Below, one piece after another: positions 47,816-59,233 of a DNA stretch of 64,000 nucleotides. Under the pieces are notes generated by a model that was not told the DNA's origin, searched no databases, and worked only from the letters and a program-made list of their open reading frames with translations. The DNA lies in the NCBI RefSeq assembly GCF_963259705.1, contig NC_081851.1:15536145-15600144 (forward strand), read 5' to 3'. Origin of the DNA: Myotis daubentonii (taxonomy: Eukaryota; Chordata; Mammalia; Chiroptera; Vespertilionidae). The position numbers and the translations under genes are program-made. Each line of letters starts with the position of its first letter. Position 1 is the first letter of the stretch.

Positions 47816-50800
47816 GGGCAGAGGGATAAGGGGACCAACCACAGAGTGGTCAGAGCAGGAGAGACAGCAGCCCCTCCATGGGAAGGCAGGGCAGCAGGGT
47901 CAGGGGACCAGGGGAGGGGCCGATGGACAGGTATGAGAGGGAATGCTGCCAAGGGGCAGGGCTGGGGGCAAGGGCTCCACCATGGGGAACAGGGAACTCT
48001 CCATGGAGGGGTCTGTTTCTCCTGTTACCTATCTCTATTCCCATGTCCCCCCTTCCCTGGCCCCTCCATGGATGGTGCCCTAACCCCCCTATCTTGCTCA
48101 GACTATGTGGGGTCCTTTGTCCTCCCTGCCCTGCTACCTCCCTGGATGATGCCCTCTCCCCCGTGCCCTGCCATCTATTTCAGGACCTGTGCTAAAATCC
48201 TTGCTGTCTCAAAGTAGGCTTCCCTATCCCCCCAGCCTCTCCTCTCCATGGAGGGTTCCCTGTTCCCTCTCATGCATGCCCTGTCCCTCCATGAAGGATT
48301 CTGTCTCCTCCATGCCCTTCTCCCTCAAACCGGGGCTCCCTTTCTCCACTGCTTGCCCCCTCAAAGTGAGGTTCTCTGTCCCCCTGCCGTGCCCCCTCCA
48401 CGAAGGAAATCTTCCTCCCTGACCCTCCCCCTCAAAGTGGGGTTCTCTACACCCCTGCCATGCCCCATCCATGGAGGGTACCTTCTCCTCCCTGCCTCTC
48501 CCCCTAAAGTTGGGATCCCTGTCCCCCTGCCCAGCTCCCTCAATGGATAGTTCTGTCTCCTCTGTGCCCTGCTCTCTCAAAGTGAGGTTCCCTTTCCTCC
48601 TGCCCTACCCTCTGCATGGGGATTACCTGTCCAACTGCCCTGCCCCCTGCCCATAGAGGGTTCCTGGTCTCCCCTCTCCTCCCTGCCCTACCCCCTATAA
48701 TTGGGGTTCCCTTCCTTCCTGTCCTCCCCACTGCATGGAGGGTTTGCTGTACCCACTATTCCATCCCTGCAAGTGCAGTTCCTGTCCCCCAGCTCTAACT
48801 CCTTTCTGAAGGTTTCCCTGTCCCCCTGCCCTGCCCCCTCCATGAAGGTTTCCCTGTCTCCTGCCCTCTACCCTCTATGAAGAGTCCCCTCTCCTCCCTG
48901 CCCTGTCCCCTCCATGGAGTGTGCCCTCTCCCCCCTGCCCTGTCCCATCCATGGAGGGTTTCCTGTTCCTCTGCTCTGCCGCCTCCAAGGAGGGTCCCCT
49001 CTACTCCCTGTCTGACCCATCCCTGTTGGGTTCCCTGGCCAGCCCCCGCGCCTCGAGCCCTGCCCCCTCCATGGAGGGTTCCCTGCCCCACCTGTTCTGT
49101 AGCCTCCATGGAGGTTTCCCTGTCACCACTGCCCTGCCCCCTCCCTGGAGGGTCCCCTCTCCTCCGTGCCCAGTCCACTCCAAGGAGTATGCCCTCTCCC
49201 CCCTGCCCTGTCCCATCCACGGAGGGTTCCCTTTTCCTCTGCTCTTCCCTCTCCATGGAGGGTGCCTTCTCCTCCCTGCCTTGTCCTCTCCAAGGAGAGT
49301 CCCCTCTCCTCTCTGCCCAGTCCACTCCATGAAGGTCCCCACTTTCCCTGCCCTCCCTCCTCCATGGAGAGTCCCCTCTCCTCTCTGACAAGCCAATCCT
49401 TGGAGGGTCCCATGTTGCCAGTCCCCACTGCCCTGCCCCATCAATGGAGAGTTCCCTGTTCCCCAAACCCCCTGCCCTTCCCCCTCCATATAGAGCACCC
49501 ATGCCCACTATCCTTCCCTTCCTTGGAGGGTCCCTTCTCCTCCCTGCCCTGTTACCTCCACAGAGGGTCCCATCTCCTCTTTAGCTATAACCTCCATGGA
49601 GGGTCTCTTCACTCTCTGTCCTCTTCCCTCCATGGTGGGTCCCCTGCTCCACTGCCCTGTCTCCTGCATGAAGGGTCCCCACTTCCCCTGCCCTCCCTTC
49701 TTCATGAAGTGTCCCCTCTCCTCCCTGCCCAGCCCATCCTTAGAGGGTTCCCTGTATCCCTTCCCCATAACCCTGCCCCCTCCATGGAGGGTCCCCTATT
49801 CTCCCTTCCCTGTCCCCTACGCTCCCCGCTCCATGGAAGGTACCTTCTCCTCCTTGACCCATCTCCTCCATGGAGGTTCCCATCTCCTCCCTGCCCTTCC
49901 TCTCCCTGGAAGGATCCTTCTCCTCCATGGCATGTCCCCTCCATGGAATGTCCCCTCTCCTCCCTGCCCTGTCCCCTCCATGGAGGGGTCCCCTCTCCTC
50001 CCTGTCTGGCCCATCACTGTAGGTTTCCCTTTCCCCGTCTCTGCCCTCTCCTCCCTGCCCTGTACCCTCCATGGAGGGATCCTTCTCCTCCCTGACCCAT
50101 GCCCTCCGTGGAGGGTCCCTACTCCTCCCTACCTGTCCCCTCCATGGAGGGTTCCCATAACCCTACTGTCCCCCTGCATGGAGAGTACCTTCTCCTTCGT
50201 GACCCGTCCCCTCCATGGAGGTTCCCATCTCCTCCCTGTCTTGTCCCCTCCATGGAGGGTCCTCTCTCCTCCCTGTCTGTCCCCTCCATGGAGAGTTCCC
50301 ATCACCCTAACAGTCCCCCCTGCATGGAGGGTCCCAACTCCTCCCTGCCCTTCTCCATCATGGAGGGTCCGCTCTCCTCCCTGCCCTTCCCCTCCATGGA
50401 GGTATCCTTCTCCTTCCTGACCCATCCCCTCTATTGAGGGTCCCCGCTCCTCCTTGCCTGTTCCCTCCATGGAGGGACCCCTCTACTGCCTACGTGTCCC
50501 GGAAAGGAGGGTCCTCTCTTCTCCTGGCCCATCACCTCCATGGAGTTTCCCCTCACACCCATGCCTGTCCCCTTCATGGAAGGTTCCCTGTCCCCACTGC
50601 CCTGCACCCTCCATGGAAGGTCTCTTCTTCTCCCTACCCTTGCCGCCTCCATGGAGGGTCCCATCTCCTCCCTGCCCTCACCCCTCCATGGAGGGTCCAC
50701 TCTCCTCTCTACCTGTCCCTTCCATGAAAGGTTCCCCACTGCCCTGCACCCTCCATGGAGGGTCCCATTTCATCCCTGCCCTTTTCCCTCCATGGAGGAT

Positions 50801-51350
50801 CCCCACTCCTCCCTGCCTGACACCTCCATGGAGGGTCCCCTCTCCTCCCTGCCTGTCCCGTCCATGGAGGGTCCCCCTTCTCCCTGCCTGTCCCCTCAAT
50901 GGAGGGTTCCCTTTCCCCATGGCCCTGTCCCCTCCATGGAGGGTCCCCTCTCCTCCCTGCCTGTCCCTCCATGGAGGATTCCCTGTCCCCACTGCCCTGC
51001 ATCCTCCATGGAAGTTCCCTTCTTCTCCCTACCGTCTCCCCTCCATGGAGGGTCCCCTCTCCTCCCTTCCTTTCCCCTCAATGGAGGGTTCTCTCTCCCC
51101 CCTTCCTGTCCCCTCCATGGAGGGTCCCCTCTCCTCCCTGCCCTCTCCCCTCCATTGAGGGTCTCCTCTCCTCCCTACCTCTCCCCTCCATGGAGGGTCC
51201 CTTCTCCTCCCTTCCTTTCCCCTCCATGGAGGGTCCTCTCTCCTCCCTGCCCTGCCCTCTCCATGGAGGTTTCACTGCCTCTCCTACCCTGCCCCCTCCA
51301 TGGAAGGACCCCTTTCCCCTGCCCTGCCCCATCCATGCAGGGTCTTCTGT
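47795..51350. repeat. 35-40-bp minisatellite, about 3.5 kb
   Basis: Close to a hundred variable units resemble ctccatggagggtcccctc followed by tcctccctgccctgtcccc. Most carry the perfect palindrome cctccatggagg. Units run in one orientation from about 48010 to 51350. The first roughly 215 bases (47795-48010) run in the opposite orientation, mirroring the flanking arms. One strand is nearly all pyrimidine outside the palindromes. Open frames of up to about 336 codons occur on both strands and in overlapping frames because stop triplets are rare; none is taken as a gene. Confidence 0.9.
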
Positions 51351-51592
51351 TTCCCTGCCTGTTCCCATCACTCACAGGCTCTGCGAGGCATGTGCTCTGG
51401 TCCCCAGTGTTCATCTGTCCTGCCTCCAGGCCGTGTCCACTGTCTGCACATGAAGCACATCTCACCGTCTTCATCTGCCCAAATCCTCCCGGGCTCTCAG
51501 GATACATGTCAAATATCATTTCAAATGTCAAATCACCGAGTGATCTTTAAAAAATATAAATCAGATCCCCCTATTCTCGTGCCTAAAAGCCT
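51330..51592 (-). repeat. Right arm of the inverted repeat
   Basis: The right arm is uninterrupted: inner part 51330-51540, then outer part to about 51592 (aaaaatataaatcagatcc ... gcctaaaagcc). It pairs with 47596-47815 and 46850-46920. Beyond it no clear symmetry continues. Confidence 0.82.
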
Positions 51593-54500
51593 TCCTGCTG
51601 TGACAGCAATTTCAACCCACACTAGGGCCCTCTATGCCCCCTCCCCGACCCCCCGCTCTCTGCTGTTCCCATCCAGCCTGGCTGTCCTTGCCCTGGGGCA
51701 CTGCCTCTCCTTTTGGGGTGGCTTCCCCAGGTCTCCATGGCGCCAGCTCTGTCTCAACAGCCATGTCTCAGTTTAAACATTTTGGGGAGCCCTTTCCTGA
51801 GCCTGCTAGGGAGTCACTCTGCTCTGAAGCCCCCATGTAGCCAGCCCTATGGTATATCACCTGGCAGTAGGTCACAATACTAACAGAGGTCAGAATGGTA
51901 AGACAGGTCATAGAGGTAACCTAGCCACCATGCCAGGCCAGCCATGTGGGCCAACCTCTCAAGTTTTCTGGTGGTGGTGTTGTTAAAAATCAGTGAATAA
52001 ACATTTATTGACCCCAACATACCAAAGGCCCTCTACAGAAACCACAGGAGGTGTGGCTCTCCTGGGTCCTGGCCCTCAGTAACTAGGTGTTCTTCAAAGT
52101 GAAAACTGGGTGGGAGGGTGGGTCAGAGAAGCCAGGGAGGGACTCCACTTGAGTTGCTGTCTTTGAGGCTGGAGGAAGGGATCAAAGGCCAAGATTTTGG
52201 AGAGCCCCAGGAAGCTGGGAGTGGCTTTGGCAGGGACACAGAAGGGAACTGTGCCATAAGGAATGGATTCTGCATGTGCAGGACCCTGAGACCTCCTGGG
52301 AGGAGGGCAACCCAATGAACCACCTCAGGTTTCTGACCCACAGCACCTGGGATCCCACACTTTGTCCTATGAACCACTGCGTTTAAGGTCATAGGTCAGG
52401 GCACCAATAGAAATCTTTTGTGTCCCTGTGGCTCCCTAGTCATATAAGCTAAGTCTATTTTCTTCATGGCTCTTCCTATCTTCTGAAATAAAGTGTGGCC
52501 TTGGTTCTTGTTCGCCTGTCTCTCAGGCCCTCTCAGCACCTGAAAGGTGACCTGTGAAGGCCAAGCCCCCAAGACCCAGGTAGACAGCACACACTTGCTG
52601 AATGATTTCCTGAGCAAAGAGCTCTTTTCGGATTTCATATATTTTTTATTTGTAATAAACCTGATTCATTAACATGTACATACATATGATATCTTCATCC
52701 TCTTTAGGACATCCCACATAGATTCATGAATTTTTAAAATATCTTAATTTTTTGGTCAAAACCCGTGTCTCAATTTCTTCTTCAGAAATGCAGTAGCTGC
52801 TTTATGTCCTGCCTCGGGGAGGAGAGGGTTCTGACTGCAGACCAGGTTCATGCCAGGATGTTGCTCCTGTTCCTGGTCCTTCACAGGCCAGTCCTTTGGC
52901 CTCTGGTGGCCAGTTGACCCATGATGCGCCCTTACACCTCATCTCCTGTTCACCAGCCTGGTGTTGCTTCCTGCGTTGGTCACAAGGTGCAATATACAGA
53001 TCCTGTAACATAGAACCCACACCTGAAACCTATATGTTTTTGTTGACCAATGTCACCCCAATGGATTTAATAAATAAAAACATTTTTTTTTTAAAAAACA
53101 CACATTAGTTATTTTGCAGATTGAAACTGGTTCAGGGAGATGAAGTGACTGGTCTGGGGTTCCCCAATATTCCCACTGCCCATGATTCTGAATGCCCAGC
53201 ACTTTCTTGTCTTTCTCCCATTAGACTTCAAAGGTCCTGCCTTTTAAAAATCCAAAGGAGCTGAAAAAACAGTAGGAAGCTTCAAACCTCCTTTGGAAAG
53301 CGAACTTTAAGTCAGCAGAGTGGAACATCTTCTCTCTGAGTGTTTCTTTGCTTCTTTGTTCATTCATTTGCCAAATGTATGTTTTACAGACATTTCTAGA
53401 ACTGACCTTTTCAGTACTGGCTCTCCCTCTCAGAAGGTGCCTAGGCCTGTGCTAGGACCAAAGAGTCCCCAGTGCTGAGTGGGAATTCAGCAATGACTTT
53501 TGAAGGTTTATGTTTAAGAAATATATACAAATTCTGAATTACTTTTATCACTAGATACTAGGAAGGGTTCTCCCCTCACAAGAGCCTTTATGCTATTTTC
53601 ACAAGACCCCTGCTCAGTATCTAGTGAAAGAAGGTCAGCTTACTTTACAGAAACACAACAGGTGAAACCAAAGCATGGTTTTTATAATAAGAAATTTCCT
53701 TTGCACATTGTACCGAGGAAGAAAAACCTTTAAGAAGAAATGTCAGATAGAGTTACAGTTTTGTATGAATAAAGATAAGTACGGACCAAAGTTGCAAATA
53801 TATTCAGTATGTTCAATGTGCAGAAAAAATATAGCTTATTTATTTATTTCTAAATGGATTTTCTCTTGAGTCCCCCACCAGGGGATAGAGGGGACAAGAG
53901 CAAAAGAAAATATTTAGCTCAATTTAGTTCAGCCTCATGAACTGAATCCTGTCTTTAAATGAACACAGTGCCTTTCCCATTGGTGTTATATGGGATGGGA
54001 GGTGGAGCTATTTTGTTTTTCTGGCAACAGGGGCAGAGTCTTTGTATTGCCTATTGTCGCCCAGGGAGTAGCTAGTCTGGGTCCATGTGTGGGGTCCTAC
54101 TCCAAGTTTCCCTCTGGAGTTCTCACCCAGAGAGCGAGGACATGCAGCATCCCTGCTGGGGGCTCCCAGGCTGCCCCGATAATCCCAGGGGAGCAGTCCT
54201 CAGCCTTCCAATTCTAACCCCAGTGTCTGTGTGTCCCCCTCTCCCCTCTGAGAGTCCTGGCTGCAGAGGAGGGGACAGGAGGCATCTGCAGTTCCCTGCC
54301 CTCAATCTCTTCATTTGTTCCCACAGTTACCAGAGCCCAGAAGGCTTTGCTTCTCCTTCCTATCCGTACAGACCTTCCCTGATGGAAAATTTGAGAACAC
54401 TGGAAAACAGGGCACATGAAGACTTTTCAAGAGTATGTAAGTGTTTACAAAGTATTTGAGAAAATTAATTTCTAAATTCTGTTTCTTCTAGGTACTGTTT

Positions 54501-55501
54501 TCAAATTTGATCTGCCTGAGGAGTCATCTGTGATTTTTTTTTCCCATCTCACCTTTCACAGTCTCTCCTCTCATTTTAGTAAAGAAAACTATGCCTTCCC
54601 CACCTCCTCAAAGAAATCTTACCATTGCCCCTGGGTGTGACACTCTCTAGCCCTCTGAACTATGAATGCATGCCAACTAATGGCACTGCATGAAGCAAAC
54701 TCTTTCTGAGAAGGAATTCTTAGGGTAATCTGAAGGCAGCAGGAAAAACAAAAGCAGAGACCTCAGAGGTATTTGGAGCCTTTGTCACCTCCAGCTACAC
54801 AAATGTTAAACACAGCCTGACACCTGGACAGACAGTGTAAAATCTCACAGTGCTCAAAATGGTTGATAAAAGGGAAAAATGGATAAGTTTTTGTTAAATA
54901 AACATCTGAATAAGAACGAAAAAAAAAAAACCTAGTTGTCTTCCATAATTCAGGCACCTTACATGTATTGTTCTAATCCCACAATGGTCCCCATGTGCCT
55001 CCCATTTTAGAAAGCAGAGAACTGAAGTCAGAGAACTGAAGACAGGAGGCCAGAATTGGTGGGGTTCCAAATCCAGCCAAGTGGGCTCCCCCAGAGCAAG
55101 CTGCCTCCTGTGTCCAGGGTTTCCTTGTCCTCCCTGATGGAAAGTCTGACCTTCCGTTCCTAAGACACATGCTGGTGTCTTCATGAATTTCAACCAATTT
55201 CCAAAAGGACCAGTGGGAAAAGAATTTTTACGGTTAAGGACAGCAATAGGGACACAGAAGAGACTCTCATTCAGAACAATTGGAGCATAGAAAATGTTTA
55301 CAGATCTGCTTCCGAATAAATGAATGAATGTCACACTGGGCTCAACGTTTAGACAGGTGCAGCTATAGAGAGAATCCAGACACCACTCAGCTGCTCTGTA
55401 GACATGGGAGCATCCTACGAATGACACTTGCCATGACACCTGTCTTGTTGACAAGAATTATGCAGATGGCTTCAGGGGTTATACAAAACTTTATATAAAT
55501 C
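51593..55501. other. Unassigned sequence with one old retroelement tail
   Basis: A sense retroelement 3' end with poly-A (caatgtcaccccaatggattt then aataaataaaaac) lies at about 52955-53102. The rest holds no recognised gene. The GC-richer part at 54060-54330 has only short frames. Confidence 0.5.
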
Positions 55502-55515
55502 AAAAAAATCTTTAG

Positions 55516-55742
55516 CCAGTACCAGTTTGGCTCAGTGGATAGAGCATCAGCCTGCAGACTCAAGGGTCCCAGGTTCGATTCCGGTCAAGGGCATGTACCT
55601 TGGTTGTGGGCACATCCCCAGTGGGGGGCGTGCAGGAGGCGGCTGATTGATGTTTCTCTCTCATGGATGTTTCTAACTCTCTATCCCTCTCCCTTCCTCT
55701 CTGTAGAAAATCAATAAAACTTATTTTAAAAAAATTCTTTAG
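55516..55742 (+). repeat. Ves SINE, near full-length, with target duplication
   Basis: This is the clearest copy in the window. The Pol III A box (tggctcagtgg, 55528-55538) and B box (ggttcgattcc, 55572-55582) are intact. The tRNA-unrelated part runs to the caataaaactta tail. A 14-bp target duplication, aaaaaaatctttag, flanks it at 55502-55515 and 55743-55756, but its low complexity lowers its weight. Confidence 0.95.
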
Positions 55743-55756
55743 AAAAAAATCTTTAG

Positions 55757-56523
55757 TTGTTTTTTTTAAAATGAATTACTGAATTTTCTGAAACTTATTT
55801 TGGCTTTTGCAAAAGTTCAAAAAATTCCACATTCTTTTTATAGTTTCTTCCTTCGTTGATTTTTTTTTTCTCCAATACTGGAAAAAGATAAAAAAAATAA
55901 AGGCATGTTGAAAGAAGAACATAAAAAGTTCTCCGTAATTTCACATCCCACAGTTAGATAATAGTATGATCTTTTCCCTTTGTTTCTTTGTGGTTTTTTT
56001 GTTTTTATATAGGTATGTATATGTATGCACAGTATAAAGTTGCCAAATTTGGAATTATATATTCAAATGTGTATGCACATATATTTATAAAAATATATGT
56101 ACACATACTTTTTGCTTCCCCTTGTTCTTAAAATTATACCATAAACCTTCCCGCATATTCTAAGAGAGTCCTATCTTAATGGCTTTGTAATATTCCAGCA
56201 TATGTCTAAATCACAATTCAGATAACCAAAATTCTATCACTGGTCATTTAAGTTTTTCCCACTTGTTCAGTGTTATGAATAATAAAAAGAATCAGCACTT
56301 TTTAAACTTTTTCTGTTTTTTGAATTAAAGAAAACTAATTTTAAAATCACTAGAAAATCCTTTGAGAATAGAAATGTTTTATTTTGCACTTTGCAGTAGA
56401 GTAGCCAGTAGCCGCATATGGCTATTGAGCTCTTGAGAGGTGCTTAGTGCAACTTAGGAGCGTGATTTCACCTTTTACTTCATTTTAAATTAGCCACATG
56501 TGGGTAATGACTCCCTTATTGGT
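55757..56523. other. AT-rich unassigned sequence
   Basis: No gene was recognised. The sequence at 56340-56530 looks like old interspersed-repeat DNA but I could not name it. Confidence 0.4.
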
Positions 56524-56536
56524 CAAAGCAGAACTT

Positions 56537-56572
56537 GAGAGCGCCGAATCCTAACCACTAGACCTCCAGGGA
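56537..56572 (-). pseudogene. 5' half of tRNA-Glu(CTC) embedded in an L1 insertion
   Basis: The minus strand reads tccctggaggtctagtgg then ttaggattcggcgctctc, equal to the first 36 bases of tRNA-Glu(CTC) apart from one or two changes. It stops exactly after the anticodon. The 3' half is absent. It lies between the 5' target duplication and the L1 3' sequence, so it was inserted as part of the same event. It is not an active tRNA gene. Confidence 0.85.
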
Positions 56573-56858
56573 CTGTGGTACATAGAATGAACAACATAAA
56601 CTGATGAACAAAAACAGATCCAGAGACAGAGAAACATCTACCAGACCATCAAACCCTAAAGGGAAGGTAGGGGAGGGTGGAGGTAAGAGGGGGAGATCAA
56701 CCAAAGGACTTATTTGCATGCATATAGGCCTAACCACTGGACATAGACAACAGGCGGGTGAGGGCATGAGTGGGGAGGGTGCGGAGGGTAATGTGGGGAT
56801 AAGGACACATATGCAATAACTTAATCAATAAAGAAATTTTAGAAAAACAGACAAACAA
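56573..56858 (+). mobile_element. 5'-truncated L1 (3' UTR only) with 15-bp target duplication
   Basis: The bat L1 3' UTR is recognised by acagatccagagacagagaaacatc, gatcaaccaaaggactta and aaggacacatatgcaataact, with an A-rich tail. The duplication caaagcagaacttga at 56524-56538 and 56859-56873 is perfect and includes two bases shared with the tRNA fragment. Confidence 0.9.
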
Positions 56859-57502
56859 CAAAGCAGAACTTGAAACTTGGGAGCTCAGTGCACTTCTTTG
56901 AGAATTTGCTTGTATGCAGGAATGCCCCCATCTTGTGGCCTTTTAGAATATTGCTTCTGAAATTTTGGGAACTAAGGTGTATTAGCAAGTATGAGCAAGT
57001 ATTTTTTCTTGTAACGTCAGAATGTTCATAAACCATAAATGTCACCTGGTAGATTATATAAATTATCTGGAAGTTTTAAGACTGGCATGGCTAAAAGACA
57101 GTCAGCACACAGGGCAAATGAATTGCAGGGGACAGAAAATATTTAGAAAAACACTAAGAATAGACTCACTCTTTTGATTGGGACACAGGGAGGATTTTAA
57201 ACAGAGGGACCTTGTTATCTCCCAAGTCCAACCATATTACTATGTGCAGATAAGGCTTTGTATGGTTATTCCTAGAATTAGTACAATTGGGAAATGATCA
57301 CTTTTAGGCATCAAGGATATCTTTTTCCAAGAATGGCGAAATGTGAAGAGTTCCTGGAAGTTATTGCATCCTCGAAATTGCCTTGAAACATATTGTATTG
57401 GAGATTTATCCCTAAAGCACACCCCTTTGGGGAATGTTAACCAAATATCCGGGATGCTACTTTAGTCTTTTTTTTTTTTTTGGAACTTCGAAAGATCAGA
57501 TT

Positions 57503-57850
57503 TAATGCTGGGGTCCAACCCCAGCAGGTCCAGGGGTCCCCAAAGGTGTGGACGGAGTTGGCGAAGAAGGAATGACACATAGGCAGCGTTCAGGTGATCA
57601 TCATAGCCAGGTTCTGTAGCTAGGTTCTCTTGCCATGTTCTCTCGCTAGGTTCTCCAGCCAGGTTCAGTCGCCAGGTTCTGTCCAGGTTCTCTAGCCATG
57701 TTCTCTTGCTAGGTTCTTCAGCCAGGTTCTATAGCCAGCATCTCCAGCCAAGTTCTCTAGGATCTCCAGCCAATTCCTGTAGCCGGGTTCTGTCCAGGAT
57801 CTTTTGCCATGTTCTCTCACTAGGTTCTGTCTCTAGGTTCTGTCTACTTT
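57503..57850. repeat. LTR-like start with a GGTTCT-type tandem repeat
   Basis: After an A/T-run, tgctggggtccaaccccagc (a perfect hairpin-like segment) leads into about 250 bases of loosely repeated agccaggttctctNgc units of 14-18 bases. It may be a truncated ERV LTR with an internal repeat; the family was not identified. Confidence 0.5.
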
Positions 57851-58233
57851 AATCTTTAGGGCTCATTCTAAACTTAGCAGAAGAAATGGGAAAAGGGCAA
57901 TAAAATGAGGTCCAATGTACTTTGTGAAACAAGGCAGAATGGCCAAACCTCAAATCCCCTGCAACAAATGAGGTAAATTATCAAGCATTGGAAAGCTAAT
58001 CCCATAGCTAGTTACTGGAATTTATTGAGCCATATGTAAGTAATGAGCAGCAACTATCTTGTGATCTGTAATGATTGGGAACAATCAAGTTTTTATAAGG
58101 AAGCTCAGTTTTTGTTTGGTTTCAATGTCTCACATTGGCCTTGGAACAGTTCCCTGTTGCATTAGAAGAACTAATACATCTATTGTGTTTCAATAAAAGC
58201 TATTGGCTGTTATTTATTTTTCTTTTAGGATAA

Positions 58234-58720
58234 GTTAGTCATAAATGACTATGGCGGGCGCCCTGGGGCTGTGGTCTCTTCTCCACATCCCGCAGGGTGG
58301 GGAGACTTGAACCGGTTCGAGCAAGTTAGGAGGCTCTTTCGGGTTTAAAGAATAATGAAAGACAGACATAAAATAGATTAAAAGCTTGGGCTGGGTGTGG
58401 TTTCTGACCTCTGATTCCAGGGACAGACAGACAGAGTCTGCCCTCTGGAGGGAAAGGCACAGAGAGAGCCAGCTCTGAAAGCTGTTTATTATATACTCCA
58501 ATTACAGGAAGTTACATCACATCTGGGTGGGCCTGAGACATCATGAGATCCATCCCCTTAACACTGGGCAGGAGAGTCAGACTGAGTGACATCCAATCTT
58601 TTGACTGGTCCCGCCCTCAGGGCATGGCTCTGACCTTGCCCTGAGTCCCAGCTGATGTCTATTAAGCCAAGTGTATTCTAAGGGCCCTTAAAAAACAAGT
58701 GATTCTCTGATAAGTCATCA
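58234..58720 (-). mobile_element. Probable solo LTR of an ERV2-like endogenous retrovirus
   Basis: On the minus strand a TATA-like tatataataaac (58485-58496) overlaps an AATAAA-type signal. It is followed by ctttcagagctggctctctc and a U5-like end in ...gccatagtca. This compact R region is typical of betaretrovirus-like LTRs. Both ends are approximate; agtcat on each side (58222 and 58706 areas) is a possible target duplication. No internal genes are present. Confidence 0.5.
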
Positions 58721-58983
58721 GAACCCAATGATTAACATCAATTTTTTATTTTTATTTTTTGGTGGTATGTGCAGATTTGGTCTGCATTTACACCATTCAC
58801 ATTTCTCTTGTCAACAAATAAAAATAAATACTTCCATAGACATGTTGCCTTCCTTTTTTATGAAAAGTTATATTTATGGTACAGAAAACATTTAATAGAT
58901 GTAGAATAAACAGTGTACAATAAACAGCGATCATATCTTGCCCCCTTTCTTTATATTTTCATTTTTTAAGAAATAAGGAAACA

Positions 58984-59213
58984 CTCGGGCTGGGTAGCTC
59001 AGTTGGTTGGAGCATCGTCCCATACACCAAAAGTTTCAGGTTTGATTCCCAGTCAGGGCACATACCTAGGTTGCTGGTTCAATCCCCAGTCATGGTACAT
59101 ACAGAAGGCAGCATTCAATGTTTCTCTCTCACATAGATGTTTCTCTCTCTCCCTCTGACTCTCTTTCTCTTTCTCTCACTCTTAAATCAATAAAACTATC
59201 AGGTGAGGATTAT
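58984..59213 (+). repeat. Ves-type SINE variant with an altered tRNA head
   Basis: The head cgggctgggtagctcagttgg keeps the A box, and ggtttgattcccagtcagg is a B-box variant. The segment aggttgctggttcaatccccag repeats a B-box-like motif. A CT-rich part and an aatcaataaaac tail follow. Confidence 0.8.
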
Positions 59214-59233
59214 AAGAAAAAGAAAAAACATAA

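Noticed and set aside
48010..51350. Repeat array considered as CRISPR
   Set aside because: Units are contiguous and variable with no unique spacers, and the genome is mammalian; it is a minisatellite.
55528..55582. tRNA gene suggested by A and B boxes
   Set aside because: It is the tRNA-derived head of a Ves SINE; the downstream part is SINE body, not a tRNA cloverleaf.
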